This document shows, one piece after another, positions 26,400 through 35,489 of a DNA stretch of 64,000 nucleotides; position 1 is the stretch's first letter, and each line of letters starts with the position of its first letter. The notes under the pieces were generated by a model. It saw only the letters and a list, made by a program, of their open reading frames with translations. It did no database searches and was not told the DNA's origin. This DNA comes from Flavobacterium sp. MC2016-06. GTDB taxonomy: Bacteria > Bacteroidota > Bacteroidia > Flavobacteriales > Flavobacteriaceae. The position numbers and the translations under genes were made by a program. The DNA lies in assembly GCF_009711165.2 (NCBI RefSeq), contig NZ_WMID02000022.1:1-64000 (forward strand), read 5' to 3'.

Positions 26400-27707
26400 T
26401 TATTTCTGTCCATACTTTGCTTTGAATTTATCATTCAATTTAGTTTGAAAAGTTTCTAAATTAATCGTTCTTCCTTGAATAAAAGCCGACGTTAATTTAT
26501 TTGTTCTCATATCTAAAGCATCACCTTCAGAAATAAACAATGTTGCATCTTTACCAATTTCTAATGTTCCGCAAGTAGCTTCTACACCTAATAATTTTGC
26601 AGCATTTGAAGTAATCAATTGCAAAGCTTTCTCTTTGTCTAAACCAAAAGCAACACAGGTTCCAGCCAAGAAAGGCAGATTACGTACACTCATACGCTCG
26701 TGATCACCACTGTTTTCAAGAGCGACAACAATACCTTTATCAGTAAGTATTTTGGCCATTTTATAAGGCAGGTTTACATCTTGATCGTCGCTTGTAGGCA
26801 TATCGTGAACACGTCTTAATAAAACACCAACATTATATCTTACAAGTAAATCAGCAGATTTATACGCTTCAAACCCGCCAACAATAACAATTTTTTTAAT
26901 CTCATTGTCAACAGCAAGCTGTATAGCGTCAATAATTTGTTTCTCTTCATCTGCATGAATATAAAGAATCTCAGTTCCGTCAAAAAGACCTTTTGCAGCT
27001 TCAAGAACTACATTTCTTTCTTTTACAGGAGTTTGATTATACGCTTTAGCATTTGTAATAAAAGCATTTATTTCTTCAACTTGTTTAGGATATTCTTTAT
27101 TAGGCTCAATTATTCCAGGTTCAAACCAAGATCCAGATCTTTTAAAACTTGATGGAAAATTAAGATGAATACCGTCGTTCTCTTTGACAATAGCATCTTT
27201 CCAGCTCCAAGCATCTAATTGTACTACAGAAGAAGTTCCGGAAATTGTACCGCCTCGTGGTGTAATCTGAGCGATTAAAACTCCGTTTGGACGACAAGTT
27301 TCAACTACTTTAGATTCTGCGTTGTAAGCAATAATACTTCTCACATTTGGATTAAAAGTTCCAATCTCTTCTTGGTCATCAGACGATTTTACTGCGTCAA
27401 TTTCTACTAAACCTAAAGTAGAGTTTGCCGCAATAAATCCTGGATATACATGTTTGCCTTGTGCATTAATAGTAACATCATAAGCATCTGCAGCAAGTCT
27501 TATAGTTGAAGCATCTGCTACTAAAACTATTTTACCATCTTTAAAACCGATAGCACTATTTTCGATTACGCTTCCATTACCCAAGTGTGCAGTAGCGTTC
27601 AAAATCAAAATTGATTTTGTTTGTTTTTGAGCTGGTATTTGCTGCGCTTTTATCTGAAGCGAGGCACAAAATAATAGCAGCAATATATAGATATGTTTAT
27701 TTTTCAT
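26400..27707 (-). CDS. exported amidohydrolase-family protein with degenerate metal site
   Basis: This 435-residue protein has a signal peptide (residues 1-21, ending QIKAQ) and the imidazolonepropionase-like amidohydrolase layout: a small N-terminal beta domain, a barrel, and the C-terminal return KDATLFISEGDALDM. The HxH metal motif that should follow the first barrel strand is replaced by GFIAANSTLG. A single His in ILYIHADEE and the Asp in NSGDHERMS remain. The metal site therefore looks incomplete, so catalysis is doubtful or altered. It is the second gene of a two-gene leftward unit, 43 bp after the larger paralogue at 27751, and the two products may act together. Confidence 0.85.
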   Translation of the reverse strand: MKNKHIYILLLLFCASLQIKAQQIPAQKQTKSILILNATAHLGNGSVIENSAIGFKDGKIVLVADASTIRLAADAYDVTINAQGKHVYPGFIAANSTLGLVEIDAVKSSDDQEEIGTFNPNVRSIIAYNAESKVVETCRPNGVLIAQITPRGGTISGTSSVVQLDAWSWKDAIVKENDGIHLNFPSSFKRSGSWFEPGIIEPNKEYPKQVEEINAFITNAKAYNQTPVKERNVVLEAAKGLFDGTEILYIHADEEKQIIDAIQLAVDNEIKKIVIVGGFEAYKSADLLVRYNVGVLLRRVHDMPTSDDQDVNLPYKMAKILTDKGIVVALENSGDHERMSVRNLPFLAGTCVAFGLDKEKALQLITSNAAKLLGVEATCGTLEIGKDATLFISEGDALDMRTNKLTSAFIQGRTINLETFQTKLNDKFKAKYGQK

Positions 27708-27750
27708 TTTATCTGTTTTTAACTTTAAAAATTTTCTAAAGACGCCGTTA

Positions 27751-30744
27751 TTATTGTTCTAAAGTATCGCAGTGATATTCTTTTTTCTCTTTTCTAGTCG
27801 GCTTCTGCGTGTTTCCACCTTTGTTTTTTTCTTGAAGCATCTGTCCAATTAAAAGATTTCTTTCTTTAGTATTAGCCAATTGTTTTTCTGCATCTTTTTC
27901 AATATCAAAATAAACAACACCTTCAATAATTGTTTTCTCCGCTTTAGCATAAATAGACAAAGGATTGTCGCTCCATAAAACCACATCGGCATCTTTACCC
28001 ACTTTTAGACTTCCTACTTTATCATCAATATGTAATAATTTAGCAGGATTCAGCGTAACAAATTTCCAAGCATCTTCTTCAGAAATATTACCATATTTTA
28101 CCGCTTTTGCAGCTTCTTGGTTTAATCTTCTAGACATTTCGGCATCATCAGAGTTGTAAGCAACTACTAAACCTTGATTGTGCATAATTGGTCCGTTGAA
28201 CGGAATTGCATCATTTACCTCAAATTTATAAGCCCACCAATCAGAGAAAGTTGAAGCTCCAACACCGTGTTCTTTCATTTTATCAGCCACTTTATATCCT
28301 TCAAGAATATGCGTAAAAGTGTTTACTCTAAAATTAAATTTTTCAGCAACATTCATCAACATCAAAATCTCAGATTCTACGTAAGAGTGACAAGTAATAA
28401 ATCTTTCTTTATTTAAAATTTCAGCTAAAGTTTGTAACTCTAAGTCAACTCTTGGTGCTTTTCCTTTTTTAGAACCAGCATTAAAAGTTTTCCAGCTTTC
28501 GTCATATTCTTTTGCACGTTGAAAATAATCCGTAAAAACTTGTTCAACACCCATTCTGGTTTGTGGGAAACGAGTTGGGTTTTGAATTCCCCAATTGGCT
28601 TGTTTTACATTTTCTCCCAAAGCAAATTTGATAAATTTAGGCTGGTTTTTGTACAACATATCATCTGGAGCAGAACCCCATTTCCATTTTACAATGGCAG
28701 AACGACCACCAATAGGATTTGCAGAACCGTGTAATAATTGTGAAATAGTTACACCACCCGCTAAATCTCTATAGATATTAATGTCTTCAGAATTTACTAC
28801 ATCCTGAATTGTAACTTCGGCAGTAGAGTTGTGGCCGCTTTCGTTTACACCTCTAGAAATAGCAATATGCGAGTGCTCGTCAATAATACCACTTGTAATG
28901 TGTTTGCCTTTTGCATCAATAACAGTTGCAGAAGGATCAGAAAGGTTTTTACCAACTGCGGCAATTTTTCCGTTTTTAATTAAAACATCCGTGTCCGTTA
29001 AAATACCATCCTTTTCATTCGTCCAAACTGTAGCATTTTTAAAAAGTAAAGTTTGAGCCGTTTGTTTTTTTGAATCTCCAAAAGCAACGTTAGGATATGT
29101 TGTTGGCATTATCGGAGCTAGTTTTTCTACTTTCGTAGAATCTTTTACAGCCACAAAAGGACTTGTTCTTTTAGCAGTCCAAACCAATTCGTTTCCGTTA
29201 GAAAGTACCGCTTTTCCAGATAAAATTTCAGGTTTCTCTATAAAACCTGTCAAACGAGTAAAGTTAGATTTGATCGTATCACTAGGTTTAAGAACAAGAG
29301 AAATCCAATTTTTAGAAACGCTGAAAGTGCTGTTTACTTTTGCAGCAGCAGCTGTAGTAACTTCAGATTTTGGAGCCGTTGCAGTTCCGTCAATTTTCCA
29401 TTTATAAGTATCACTTCCGATCGTTAAATCGTAGTTACCGCGAATATCTTTTCCGTTAATATCATTTACAACGTATTTAGTTCCTTCCACCCAGTTTTCA
29501 AACAAAACTGTTTTTTCGTCAAAGATTTCACCAGAAGTAATCACAAAATTGGCATAACTTCCCGCTTTTAAACTTCCTACTTCATTGCTTTTTCCTAAAA
29601 TAGCAGCAGGAACTGTTGTTAAAGCTTCTAAAGCCTTCGTTTTATCAAAACCAAACTTAATCGCTTTTAATAAATTAGTTTTAAAATCTTCAATCTTTTT
29701 AAGTTTATCGGTAGTCAAAGCAAAAGTAACTCCGTTATCGGAAAGTACTTTAAGATTTGAAGGCGCTTGATTCCAGAAACGCATATCTGCCAATTCGATT
29801 TGATTTGACAAATAAGGATTTGAAACATCATAAGCTTCAGGGAAATTTATCGGAATAATAAATTTTGCATTGGTATTTTTAATTTCTTCAATTCTTTCAA
29901 ATTCGTTTCCGCTTCCTTTTAAGATATAAGTTAAACCAAATTCTTTGGCAATTTTAGCAGCTCTCAAACTGTTCAATTTATCTTCGGTTGCAAATATTTG
30001 AACTAATTTTTCATTAGCAGCCAAAGCTTCTAACGATAAATCTTTGGTTTCAGAATTTCCTTTTTTGTACCAATCTAAGTCTAAATACATCTGACGAAGT
30101 AAAGCCATCATACCCATTAAGGAACTTGGGTACGCTTGATTGGTCATAACACTTTTTGTAAAAGCAAAGTGATTGGTAATTTTATTAGCAATAATCTGTT
30201 TGCTGTTGTCCGTATTATTCAAAGCAACCAAAACTCCGGTTCCTTGAGCAATTCCGTCAGGAATGTGAGTTCCGACCACACCAAAACCAGCTTTTAATAA
30301 TTCTTCGGCTTTAGCATTATCATACTTAAAAGTTTCGTAACCATTAAGTTCAGAACGAATACTTTCGTTCCAGTAATATCCAGCTCTTTTAGTATCGTAG
30401 AGTAGATTACCTCTTCCGCCTCCAGGATTTCCTTTTGGTTTTTCGATTCCGAAATTAGTGTAAATGTCAATAAAAGACGGATAAATTGTTTTTCCTTCAA
30501 GATCAATTACGATGCTGTTTTTTGGTATTGAAACAGCGTTTCCAACAGCAGTAACTTTACCATCTTGAATTAGTAAAGTTCCTTTCTCAATTTTCTGAGT
30601 TGGGGTAACATAAATGGTGGCATTTGTAAAAACTGTGTAGTTTTTGTTTTTGTTCTGTACACTTTCGTTAACAGGGAAATAGTCTTGAGCCTGCGTTTTT
30701 GTTAAAAAAGCAGTCAAAAAGAGTAAGAGTAGGGCTTTTTTCAT
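27751..30744 (-). CDS. large exported tandem amidohydrolase
   Basis: This 997-residue protein with a signal peptide (ending KTQAQ, residue 20) contains two amidohydrolase-like regions. The first (about 35-440) keeps the general layout but lacks HxH: the place reads YPSFIDIYTNFG near residues 88-99. The second (about 560-980) has the full metal site: HSH at 624-626, CHSYVESE, THILEGYK and NSDDAEMS. It is therefore probably a periplasmic or surface hydrolase of cyclic amides or peptides in which the N-terminal region is structural. The C-terminus is rich in Lys/Arg (TRKEKKEY). It is first in the operon with the shorter paralogue at 26400. Confidence 0.88.
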   Translation of the reverse strand: MKKALLLLFLTAFLTKTQAQDYFPVNESVQNKNKNYTVFTNATIYVTPTQKIEKGTLLIQDGKVTAVGNAVSIPKNSIVIDLEGKTIYPSFIDIYTNFGIEKPKGNPGGGRGNLLYDTKRAGYYWNESIRSELNGYETFKYDNAKAEELLKAGFGVVGTHIPDGIAQGTGVLVALNNTDNSKQIIANKITNHFAFTKSVMTNQAYPSSLMGMMALLRQMYLDLDWYKKGNSETKDLSLEALAANEKLVQIFATEDKLNSLRAAKIAKEFGLTYILKGSGNEFERIEEIKNTNAKFIIPINFPEAYDVSNPYLSNQIELADMRFWNQAPSNLKVLSDNGVTFALTTDKLKKIEDFKTNLLKAIKFGFDKTKALEALTTVPAAILGKSNEVGSLKAGSYANFVITSGEIFDEKTVLFENWVEGTKYVVNDINGKDIRGNYDLTIGSDTYKWKIDGTATAPKSEVTTAAAAKVNSTFSVSKNWISLVLKPSDTIKSNFTRLTGFIEKPEILSGKAVLSNGNELVWTAKRTSPFVAVKDSTKVEKLAPIMPTTYPNVAFGDSKKQTAQTLLFKNATVWTNEKDGILTDTDVLIKNGKIAAVGKNLSDPSATVIDAKGKHITSGIIDEHSHIAISRGVNESGHNSTAEVTIQDVVNSEDINIYRDLAGGVTISQLLHGSANPIGGRSAIVKWKWGSAPDDMLYKNQPKFIKFALGENVKQANWGIQNPTRFPQTRMGVEQVFTDYFQRAKEYDESWKTFNAGSKKGKAPRVDLELQTLAEILNKERFITCHSYVESEILMLMNVAEKFNFRVNTFTHILEGYKVADKMKEHGVGASTFSDWWAYKFEVNDAIPFNGPIMHNQGLVVAYNSDDAEMSRRLNQEAAKAVKYGNISEEDAWKFVTLNPAKLLHIDDKVGSLKVGKDADVVLWSDNPLSIYAKAEKTIIEGVVYFDIEKDAEKQLANTKERNLLIGQMLQEKNKGGNTQKPTRKEKKEYHCDTLEQ

Positions 30745-30875
30745 GGGTTATTTATAGATTTGTTGCTAAAAATATGAAATATATGTTATACTGCTTTTAT
30801 TTTTGTTAAATGTTTTACCTTTATTTTTAACAATTGTTTGATAAACCTTTTGAATTGAAGTAGATATAAGATTTT

Positions 30876-31850
30876 ATGAAAAATAGTAATAGTATAAAAT
30901 GGGGAATTGTTGGTCTAGGTAATATTGCAAATCAATTTGCAGCAGATTTAGTATTAATCGAAGATGCTGAACTTACAGCTGTAGCTTCGCGAAATAAAGA
31001 AAAAGCCAGCGAATTTGCTCAAAAATATAAAGTTGAAAAAGCATACGATTCTTATGATGCTCTTTTTGAAGACGATCAAATCGATATTGTCTACATCGCC
31101 ACACCGCACGATTCGCACGCAGCATTGACTATAAAAGCTTTAGAAAATGGTAAACACGTTTTATGCGAAAAACCCATTGCATTGTCTTACGCAGATGCCG
31201 TAAAAATGGTTGAAGCTTCTAGAAAACACAATAAGTTTTTTATGGAAGCTTTTTGGACACGTTTTATTCCATCGGTTCAAGAAGCGCTTTACAAAATTAA
31301 TAACGACGAGATTGGCGACATAAAATACATCAATGCCGATTTTGCTTTTTTTGTAAATGAATTAGAAGGCAACCGAATGACGGATGTAAAACTTGGTGGA
31401 GGTGCTCTTTTTGATATTGGCGTTTATCCGTTGTTTTTGTCCTATATAATATTAGGTAAACCGAAAGACATTATTGCAAAATCTACGTACCATAAATCGG
31501 GTGTCGATTTGCAAACCACGATGATTTTACAATATGAAGAGGCGCAGGCAGTTTTACATGCTGGTTTTATTTCTGAATCTGATATGAAAGCTTCAATAAG
31601 TGGCACTCAAGGTAGAATCGAATTAAACTCGCCGTGGTTTATGGCCGACGGATATACTATTTTTAAAGACAATCATGAAGCCGTTTTCAATCTTCCAAAT
31701 TTCGGAAAAGGTTATGCACATGAAGCGCTGGAATGTCATTATTGTATTAAAAATAATCTAATAGAAAGCCATCATTGGACGCATCAGAATAGTTTGGATT
31801 TGAGTGAAATTGTGGAGGAAGTTAAGAACCAGATTGGGTTGGAGTTTTAG
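30876..31850 (+). CDS. Gfo/Idh/MocA family oxidoreductase
   Basis: This NAD(P)-dependent sugar or polyol oxidoreductase has 324 residues. The Rossmann motif GIVGLGNIANQF is at about residues 10-21, the EKP signature in GKHVLCEKPIALS near 95, and the C-terminal alpha/beta domain holds FDIGVYPLF, where the usual catalytic Asp-x3-Tyr pattern (DIGVYP) is visible. No signal peptide is present, so it is cytoplasmic. The substrate cannot be told from sequence; dihydrodiol dehydrogenase-like members have a similar N-terminus. It is divergent from the amidohydrolase operon and seems monocistronic. Confidence 0.9.
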   Translation: MKNSNSIKWGIVGLGNIANQFAADLVLIEDAELTAVASRNKEKASEFAQKYKVEKAYDSYDALFEDDQIDIVYIATPHDSHAALTIKALENGKHVLCEKPIALSYADAVKMVEASRKHNKFFMEAFWTRFIPSVQEALYKINNDEIGDIKYINADFAFFVNELEGNRMTDVKLGGGALFDIGVYPLFLSYIILGKPKDIIAKSTYHKSGVDLQTTMILQYEEAQAVLHAGFISESDMKASISGTQGRIELNSPWFMADGYTIFKDNHEAVFNLPNFGKGYAHEALECHYCIKNNLIESHHWTHQNSLDLSEIVEEVKNQIGLEF

Positions 31851-31980
31851 GGATATTTTAATCAATGTTAGCTTGAAAGAGACATATGTCCTTTCAATAA
31901 TTGAAAAGAAATAATATATTTGAAAATAATAAACTACCTGAATCCTTTATGGGATATACTCCTAACAGTATTGTAATTAT

Positions 31981-32391
31981 ATGATAGAGAAAACAGAATA
32001 TCTTGCAAATAAAATAAATGAGCTTATTGAAAAATATGGAGAAGTACCTCCACATTGGATTTATAAACCAGACTCACATCCATATAGTATTGTTTGGAGA
32101 TATGGAAGTGGTGACGAATTTAGTGATTGTTATTACATTTGGTTTGAAGAAAATCTTAAAACAACTGAACAAATAATTGATTATTTTAAGAAATATTCTC
32201 CACCGCCAAGATGGTTAGCATCAGTGATTGAGGACATTTGGGAATTAGAAGGATGGAATGAACCCATTTTTGATTACACTCCCTACTTAAAAAAACTTGA
32301 GGAATATGGTTTTGAGGGTACGTCTGAATATGAAAAAGATTTAGAAGATGAAAAGTGGTTAGATAAAGAAAATGACATAAATAACGCGTAG
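31981..32391 (+). CDS. small acidic protein of unknown function
   Basis: This 136-residue soluble protein is rich in Asp, Glu, Trp and Tyr. It contains EVPPHWIYKPDSHPYSIVWR and a helix with LASVIEDIWELEGWNEP. No signal peptide or membrane helix is seen. The many aromatic and acidic residues resemble immunity-type or SMI1-like small proteins, but I cannot place it in a family. It stands alone between the Gfo/Idh/MocA gene and the disrupted yifB, with no visible promoter box. Confidence 0.6.
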   Translation: MIEKTEYLANKINELIEKYGEVPPHWIYKPDSHPYSIVWRYGSGDEFSDCYYIWFEENLKTTEQIIDYFKKYSPPPRWLASVIEDIWELEGWNEPIFDYTPYLKKLEEYGFEGTSEYEKDLEDEKWLDKENDINNA

Positions 32392-32474
32392 AATAAAAAG
32401 TAAGAAAATATTTTCAATAAATGTTTTTTACTGATATTTAATTAGATACTTTTACTTTTTATAAGAATTTATTT

Positions 32475-33326
32475 ATGTTAGTAAAAGTTTACGGAAGCGC
32501 TGTTTTTGGAGTAGAAGCAACGACAATTACTGTCGAAGTACATATGGATAAAGGAATTGGTTATCATTTAGTTGGATTGCCAGATAATGCGATAAAAGAA
32601 AGCAGTTATCGAATTGCGGCTGCGTTAAAAAATAACGCTTACTCAATGCCAGGCAAAAAAATAACCATCAATATGGCGCCCGCCGACTTGCGAAAAGAAG
32701 GTTCTTCATACGATTTGACACTGACAATGGGAATTTTAGTTGCCTCAGATCAGATAAAAGCTCCCGAAATTGAAGACTATATTATTATGGGCGAACTTTC
32801 TTTAGACGGAAGTTTACAACCTATTAGAGGCGCTTTGCCTATTGCTATAAAAGCCAAAGAAGAAGGATATAAAGGTTTTTTTCTTCCAATCCAGAATGTA
32901 AAAGAAGCTGCAATTGTAGCTGGATTAGACGTTTACGGAGTAGAAAATTTACAACAAGTTATTGACTTTTTCTCTGGAAAAAACAAACTAGAACCTACCG
33001 TTATTGATACGCGAGCCGAATTTTACAAAACTTTAGATTTTCCAGAATTCGATTTTTCAGATGTTCGCGGACAAGAAAGTATAAAACGCTGCATGGAAAT
33101 TGCCGCAGCGGGCGGTCATAACATTATTTTGATTGGTCCGCCGGGAGCAGGAAAAACAATGCTGGCCAAACGAGTTCCGAGTATTTTACCGCCTATGACT
33201 TTGCGCGAAGCACTCGAAACCACCAAAATTCATAGTGTTGCCGGAAAATTAAAAGAAGTTGGTTTAATGAATCAAAGACCGTTTAGAAGTCCGCATCATA
33301 CCATTTCTAATCTTGTAGTTATATAA
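32475..33326 (+). pseudogene. yifB: YifB/ComM-type Mg-chelatase-like AAA ATPase, cut off by the prophage
   Basis: YifB (ComM in gamma-proteobacteria) is a hexameric helicase-like ATPase involved in branch migration during natural transformation. The N-terminal ChlI domain (residues 1-165, GYHLVGLPDNAIKESSYRI, MAPADLRKEGSSYDLTLTMG) and the start of the ATPase domain with Walker A GPPGAGKTMLAKR (near 220) are intact. The frame ends after RPFRSPHHTISN with the unrelated LVVI and a stop, giving 283 residues instead of about 510. Walker B and the C-terminal domain are missing. Phage genes begin at once, so the gene was interrupted by integration and the rest should lie beyond the right end. Confidence 0.92.
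33295..33325. other. left prophage-host junction (attL region)
   Basis: Homology of the reading frame to YifB is lost at about 33308, after codons for PHHTIS. The att core is probably within catcataccatttct or just beside it. The matching core at the right end is outside the window, so its exact limits cannot be given. Confidence 0.6.
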
Positions 33327-33352
33327 TGTGTGGGCTATTAATTTCGTAGAAA

Positions 33353-34090
33353 TTAATTTTTTAATTCTATTGTTTCCTGAAAAGTACCTTTAAAGTATTC
33401 ATTAAATTTTTTTCTATTAGTTACTTTGCCTCCTAAATTTATCTTTTCGATAAGTTGGTCTGATAATTTACTACCTAGTGTTTTAACATTGTCAACAGAT
33501 GGGAAACCATTTTCGAAATATTTTTGTTTAAGAGCACTATCATTTTGAGTTGTTACTAACACTATATACTCAAAAAGCATACAATATGAGAGTGTTTCAT
33601 TTTTTAAATCCTTATCCAAATAAGCATTTGCGAATACTTTCAATTTACCAATTTTCTGTAGAACTTCTTCAACATTTGTAATTCTATGTAAGCCAACTAA
33701 TTCGGCTTTATATTTACTCAACAGAGCTTGTCTTTCAGTAACAGTATATGATTGGTCATTTGAAGAAGCCATCAGTTGGTCAAGTTGAAAAAAAAGCTGG
33801 TATTCAGGAAGAAGATTATAAATTAAACTGTACATTTCTTCAAATTTCCCAATAAGTAGTTGATGCCTAGAATCTTTAGCAGTTTTAAAAATGGCAATAA
33901 TAGCCACAATCAAAGCACCAGTAGTCGCAACTGTTCCGAAAAAAGCGGAGACATTACTATAATCATTAAACCATTGTATAAATGCGGAAGGTTTAGTTTC
34001 GGGTACTTTGCTAACTAACTCAACAACTTTTACTATTGTATCTTTTTTTACTATGACTATAGTGTCGTGTACTGGATTTCCTTTTATCAT
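33353..34090 (-). CDS. single-pass membrane protein of unknown function at the prophage edge
   Basis: This 245-residue protein begins with a polar, valine- and lysine-rich stretch (residues 1-40), then a membrane helix (about 46-68, FFGTVATTGALIVAIIAIF) and a long helical, charged cytoplasmic part with FEEMYSLIYNLLPEYQLFF. I do not recognise the family. The one-helix plus helical-tail layout, the leftward orientation and the position next to the attachment site are typical of lysogenic-conversion (moron) genes. Some abortive-infection and superinfection-exclusion proteins share this layout, but there is no motif to support that directly. Confidence 0.65.
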   Translation of the reverse strand: MIKGNPVHDTIVIVKKDTIVKVVELVSKVPETKPSAFIQWFNDYSNVSAFFGTVATTGALIVAIIAIFKTAKDSRHQLLIGKFEEMYSLIYNLLPEYQLFFQLDQLMASSNDQSYTVTERQALLSKYKAELVGLHRITNVEEVLQKIGKLKVFANAYLDKDLKNETLSYCMLFEYIVLVTTQNDSALKQKYFENGFPSVDNVKTLGSKLSDQLIEKINLGGKVTNRKKFNEYFKGTFQETIELKN

Positions 34091-34340
34091 TTCTTATATT
34101 GATTTTTAGCTAACTTTTACAATTCTTGTTAAGTACATAATTATTCTATAAACTTAAATAAAATAAAGAAGCAATTTTATAGAGAAATATAAAATATTTA
34201 AAGACTAAGAGTCTATGCTAAAGGCAAAATATTAAAATTTTTTTGACCAAATTCTTATTTTAAGCAATCTAACAAGCCTCTAAGTTCTTTACTTGTTTCC
34301 AGTTAGATGTTATCATTAATTTATAAATTTTTATAAACTA

Positions 34341-35000
34341 ATGAAACAATTCTATAATGAAATAAAACTACAACAACAAGATTTAGCTTACTCGGAACTA
34401 ATAGAACTGTTCAACAAGTACCAAGATACGAAAACCCAAGCAATAAGGGATAAGATTTTTAACGCTAACGTTCGGTTGGTGTTCTCAATTAGTAAGAAGT
34501 ACCCCAGCAACAAAGAAGACGTTGAGCAGTTTGGTTTTATCGGATTACTTAACGCAATTGAAAACTTCAACCCAACGTATAATATTCGTTTCAGCACCTA
34601 CGCAACCACCTGCATAACCAATGAGATAAACAACGGGATTATTAAAGTATCAAAGCTTATCCCGATACCCAAACACGCATATAAAAAAGTTATGAGCGGT
34701 GAGATAACAGAAGTAACGACAATCGACTTAGAAGATATTGAACTCGAAAACTTAGCAATCCAGCAAGCCGATAACGGAATCGATAAGGATTTGTTTTGGT
34801 TTCTACTTAAAGAGATTTGTTCAGAAGACGAAATAGATTTGTTAATCAAAAGATACTGCAATGAATCAAATTTTACACTTAACCAAGTTGCGGAATCAAT
34901 AAGCCAAACCAAACAATACACCAACGGAAAAATAAAAAGAATCATTAACAGGTTAAAAAAGAATGAGTTCTTTAAAAATAAAATCAACGAAAGTATGTAG
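34341..35000 (+). CDS. phage-encoded sigma-70 family RNA polymerase sigma factor
   Basis: This 219-residue sigma factor has region 2 at about residues 40-95 (NVRLVFSISKKYP, EQFGFIGLLNAIENFNPTYN, then RFSTYATTCITNEIN), the part that binds core polymerase and melts the -10 element. A linker and a region-4-like helix-turn-helix follow at the C-terminus (TLNQVAESISQTKQYTNGKI). Region 1.1 is missing and region 3 is short. It probably redirects host RNA polymerase to phage late promoters, as it lies directly before the terminase genes. Its start ATG follows a stem-forming leader with no host-type promoter box. Confidence 0.85.
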   Translation: MKQFYNEIKLQQQDLAYSELIELFNKYQDTKTQAIRDKIFNANVRLVFSISKKYPSNKEDVEQFGFIGLLNAIENFNPTYNIRFSTYATTCITNEINNGIIKVSKLIPIPKHAYKKVMSGEITEVTTIDLEDIELENLAIQQADNGIDKDLFWFLLKEICSEDEIDLLIKRYCNESNFTLNQVAESISQTKQYTNGKIKRIINRLKKNEFFKNKINESM

Positions 35001-35013
35001 TTAATTTTAATAG

Positions 35014-35029
35014 TTAACTATAATAGTTA
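35014..35029 (+). promoter_or_regulatory. 16-bp palindrome at the terminase start, repeated at 48944
   Basis: TTAACTATAATAGTTA contains 7-bp inverted arms (TAACTAT, ATAGTTA) around one A and ends two bases before the start codon of the small terminase. The identical 16 bp occurs at 48944-48959, 130 bp upstream of the portal start. It could be an operator or a late-promoter element for the phage sigma factor; the position so close to the start codon also allows an RNA hairpin at the ribosome site. Confidence 0.4.
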
Positions 35030-35030
35030 T

Positions 35031-35489
35031 ATGAGGGATAAATATAAAAAATATACAGAAGAAGAACGACAAGAAACAGTCGAACGCGTGTGCGATGAAA
35101 TCGCCAACGGGGCCGCAGTTACAACAGTATTAAAAGATAATAGTATTGTCAGCTGGTCAACGTTTCAAAAATGGTTAAAAGCAAACCCAGTACACAAAGA
35201 ATTGTACCAAGATGCACAAAGACAAAGAGAAACATTTCTTTTTGAGCAAATGCTTGCAATCGCTTTTAGTGAAAGCCCAAAGAGCATTAAGAAATACAAA
35301 AACGGTGAGCTGGTCGAAACGATTGTAAAAGATTCAGTTGAAGACAGACGCTTAAAAATAAACGTTATTAAATACACACTTGCAAAAATGAACCCGAACA
35401 AATTCGGTGAGCGTGTAATCGTTGAACCTGATACCAGCAACCCAATAACGAGCATTAGATTTTTGGACGTTGATGGAACTATCGATTAA
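35031..35489 (+). CDS. terS: terminase small subunit
   Basis: This 152-residue protein has an N-terminal helix-turn-helix (residues 8-50, YTEEERQETVERVCDEIANG then a KWLKANP helix) of the kind that recognises the packaging site. A central helical oligomerisation part follows (QRQRETFLFEQMLAIAFSES), and the C-terminal segment KYTLAKMNPNKFGERV is typical of small terminases of Bacteroidota phages. It is placed directly before the large subunit, with a 17-bp overlap. Identification rests on motif pattern and position. Confidence 0.85.
   Translation: MRDKYKKYTEEERQETVERVCDEIANGAAVTTVLKDNSIVSWSTFQKWLKANPVHKELYQDAQRQRETFLFEQMLAIAFSESPKSIKKYKNGELVETIVKDSVEDRRLKINVIKYTLAKMNPNKFGERVIVEPDTSNPITSIRFLDVDGTID

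Noticed and set aside
34267..34308. Inverted repeat ATCTAAC/GTTAGAT with inner AACAAG/CTTGTT before the sigma factor gene
   Set aside because: Competing short pairings and no T run; it may be a leader hairpin but is too weak to name.
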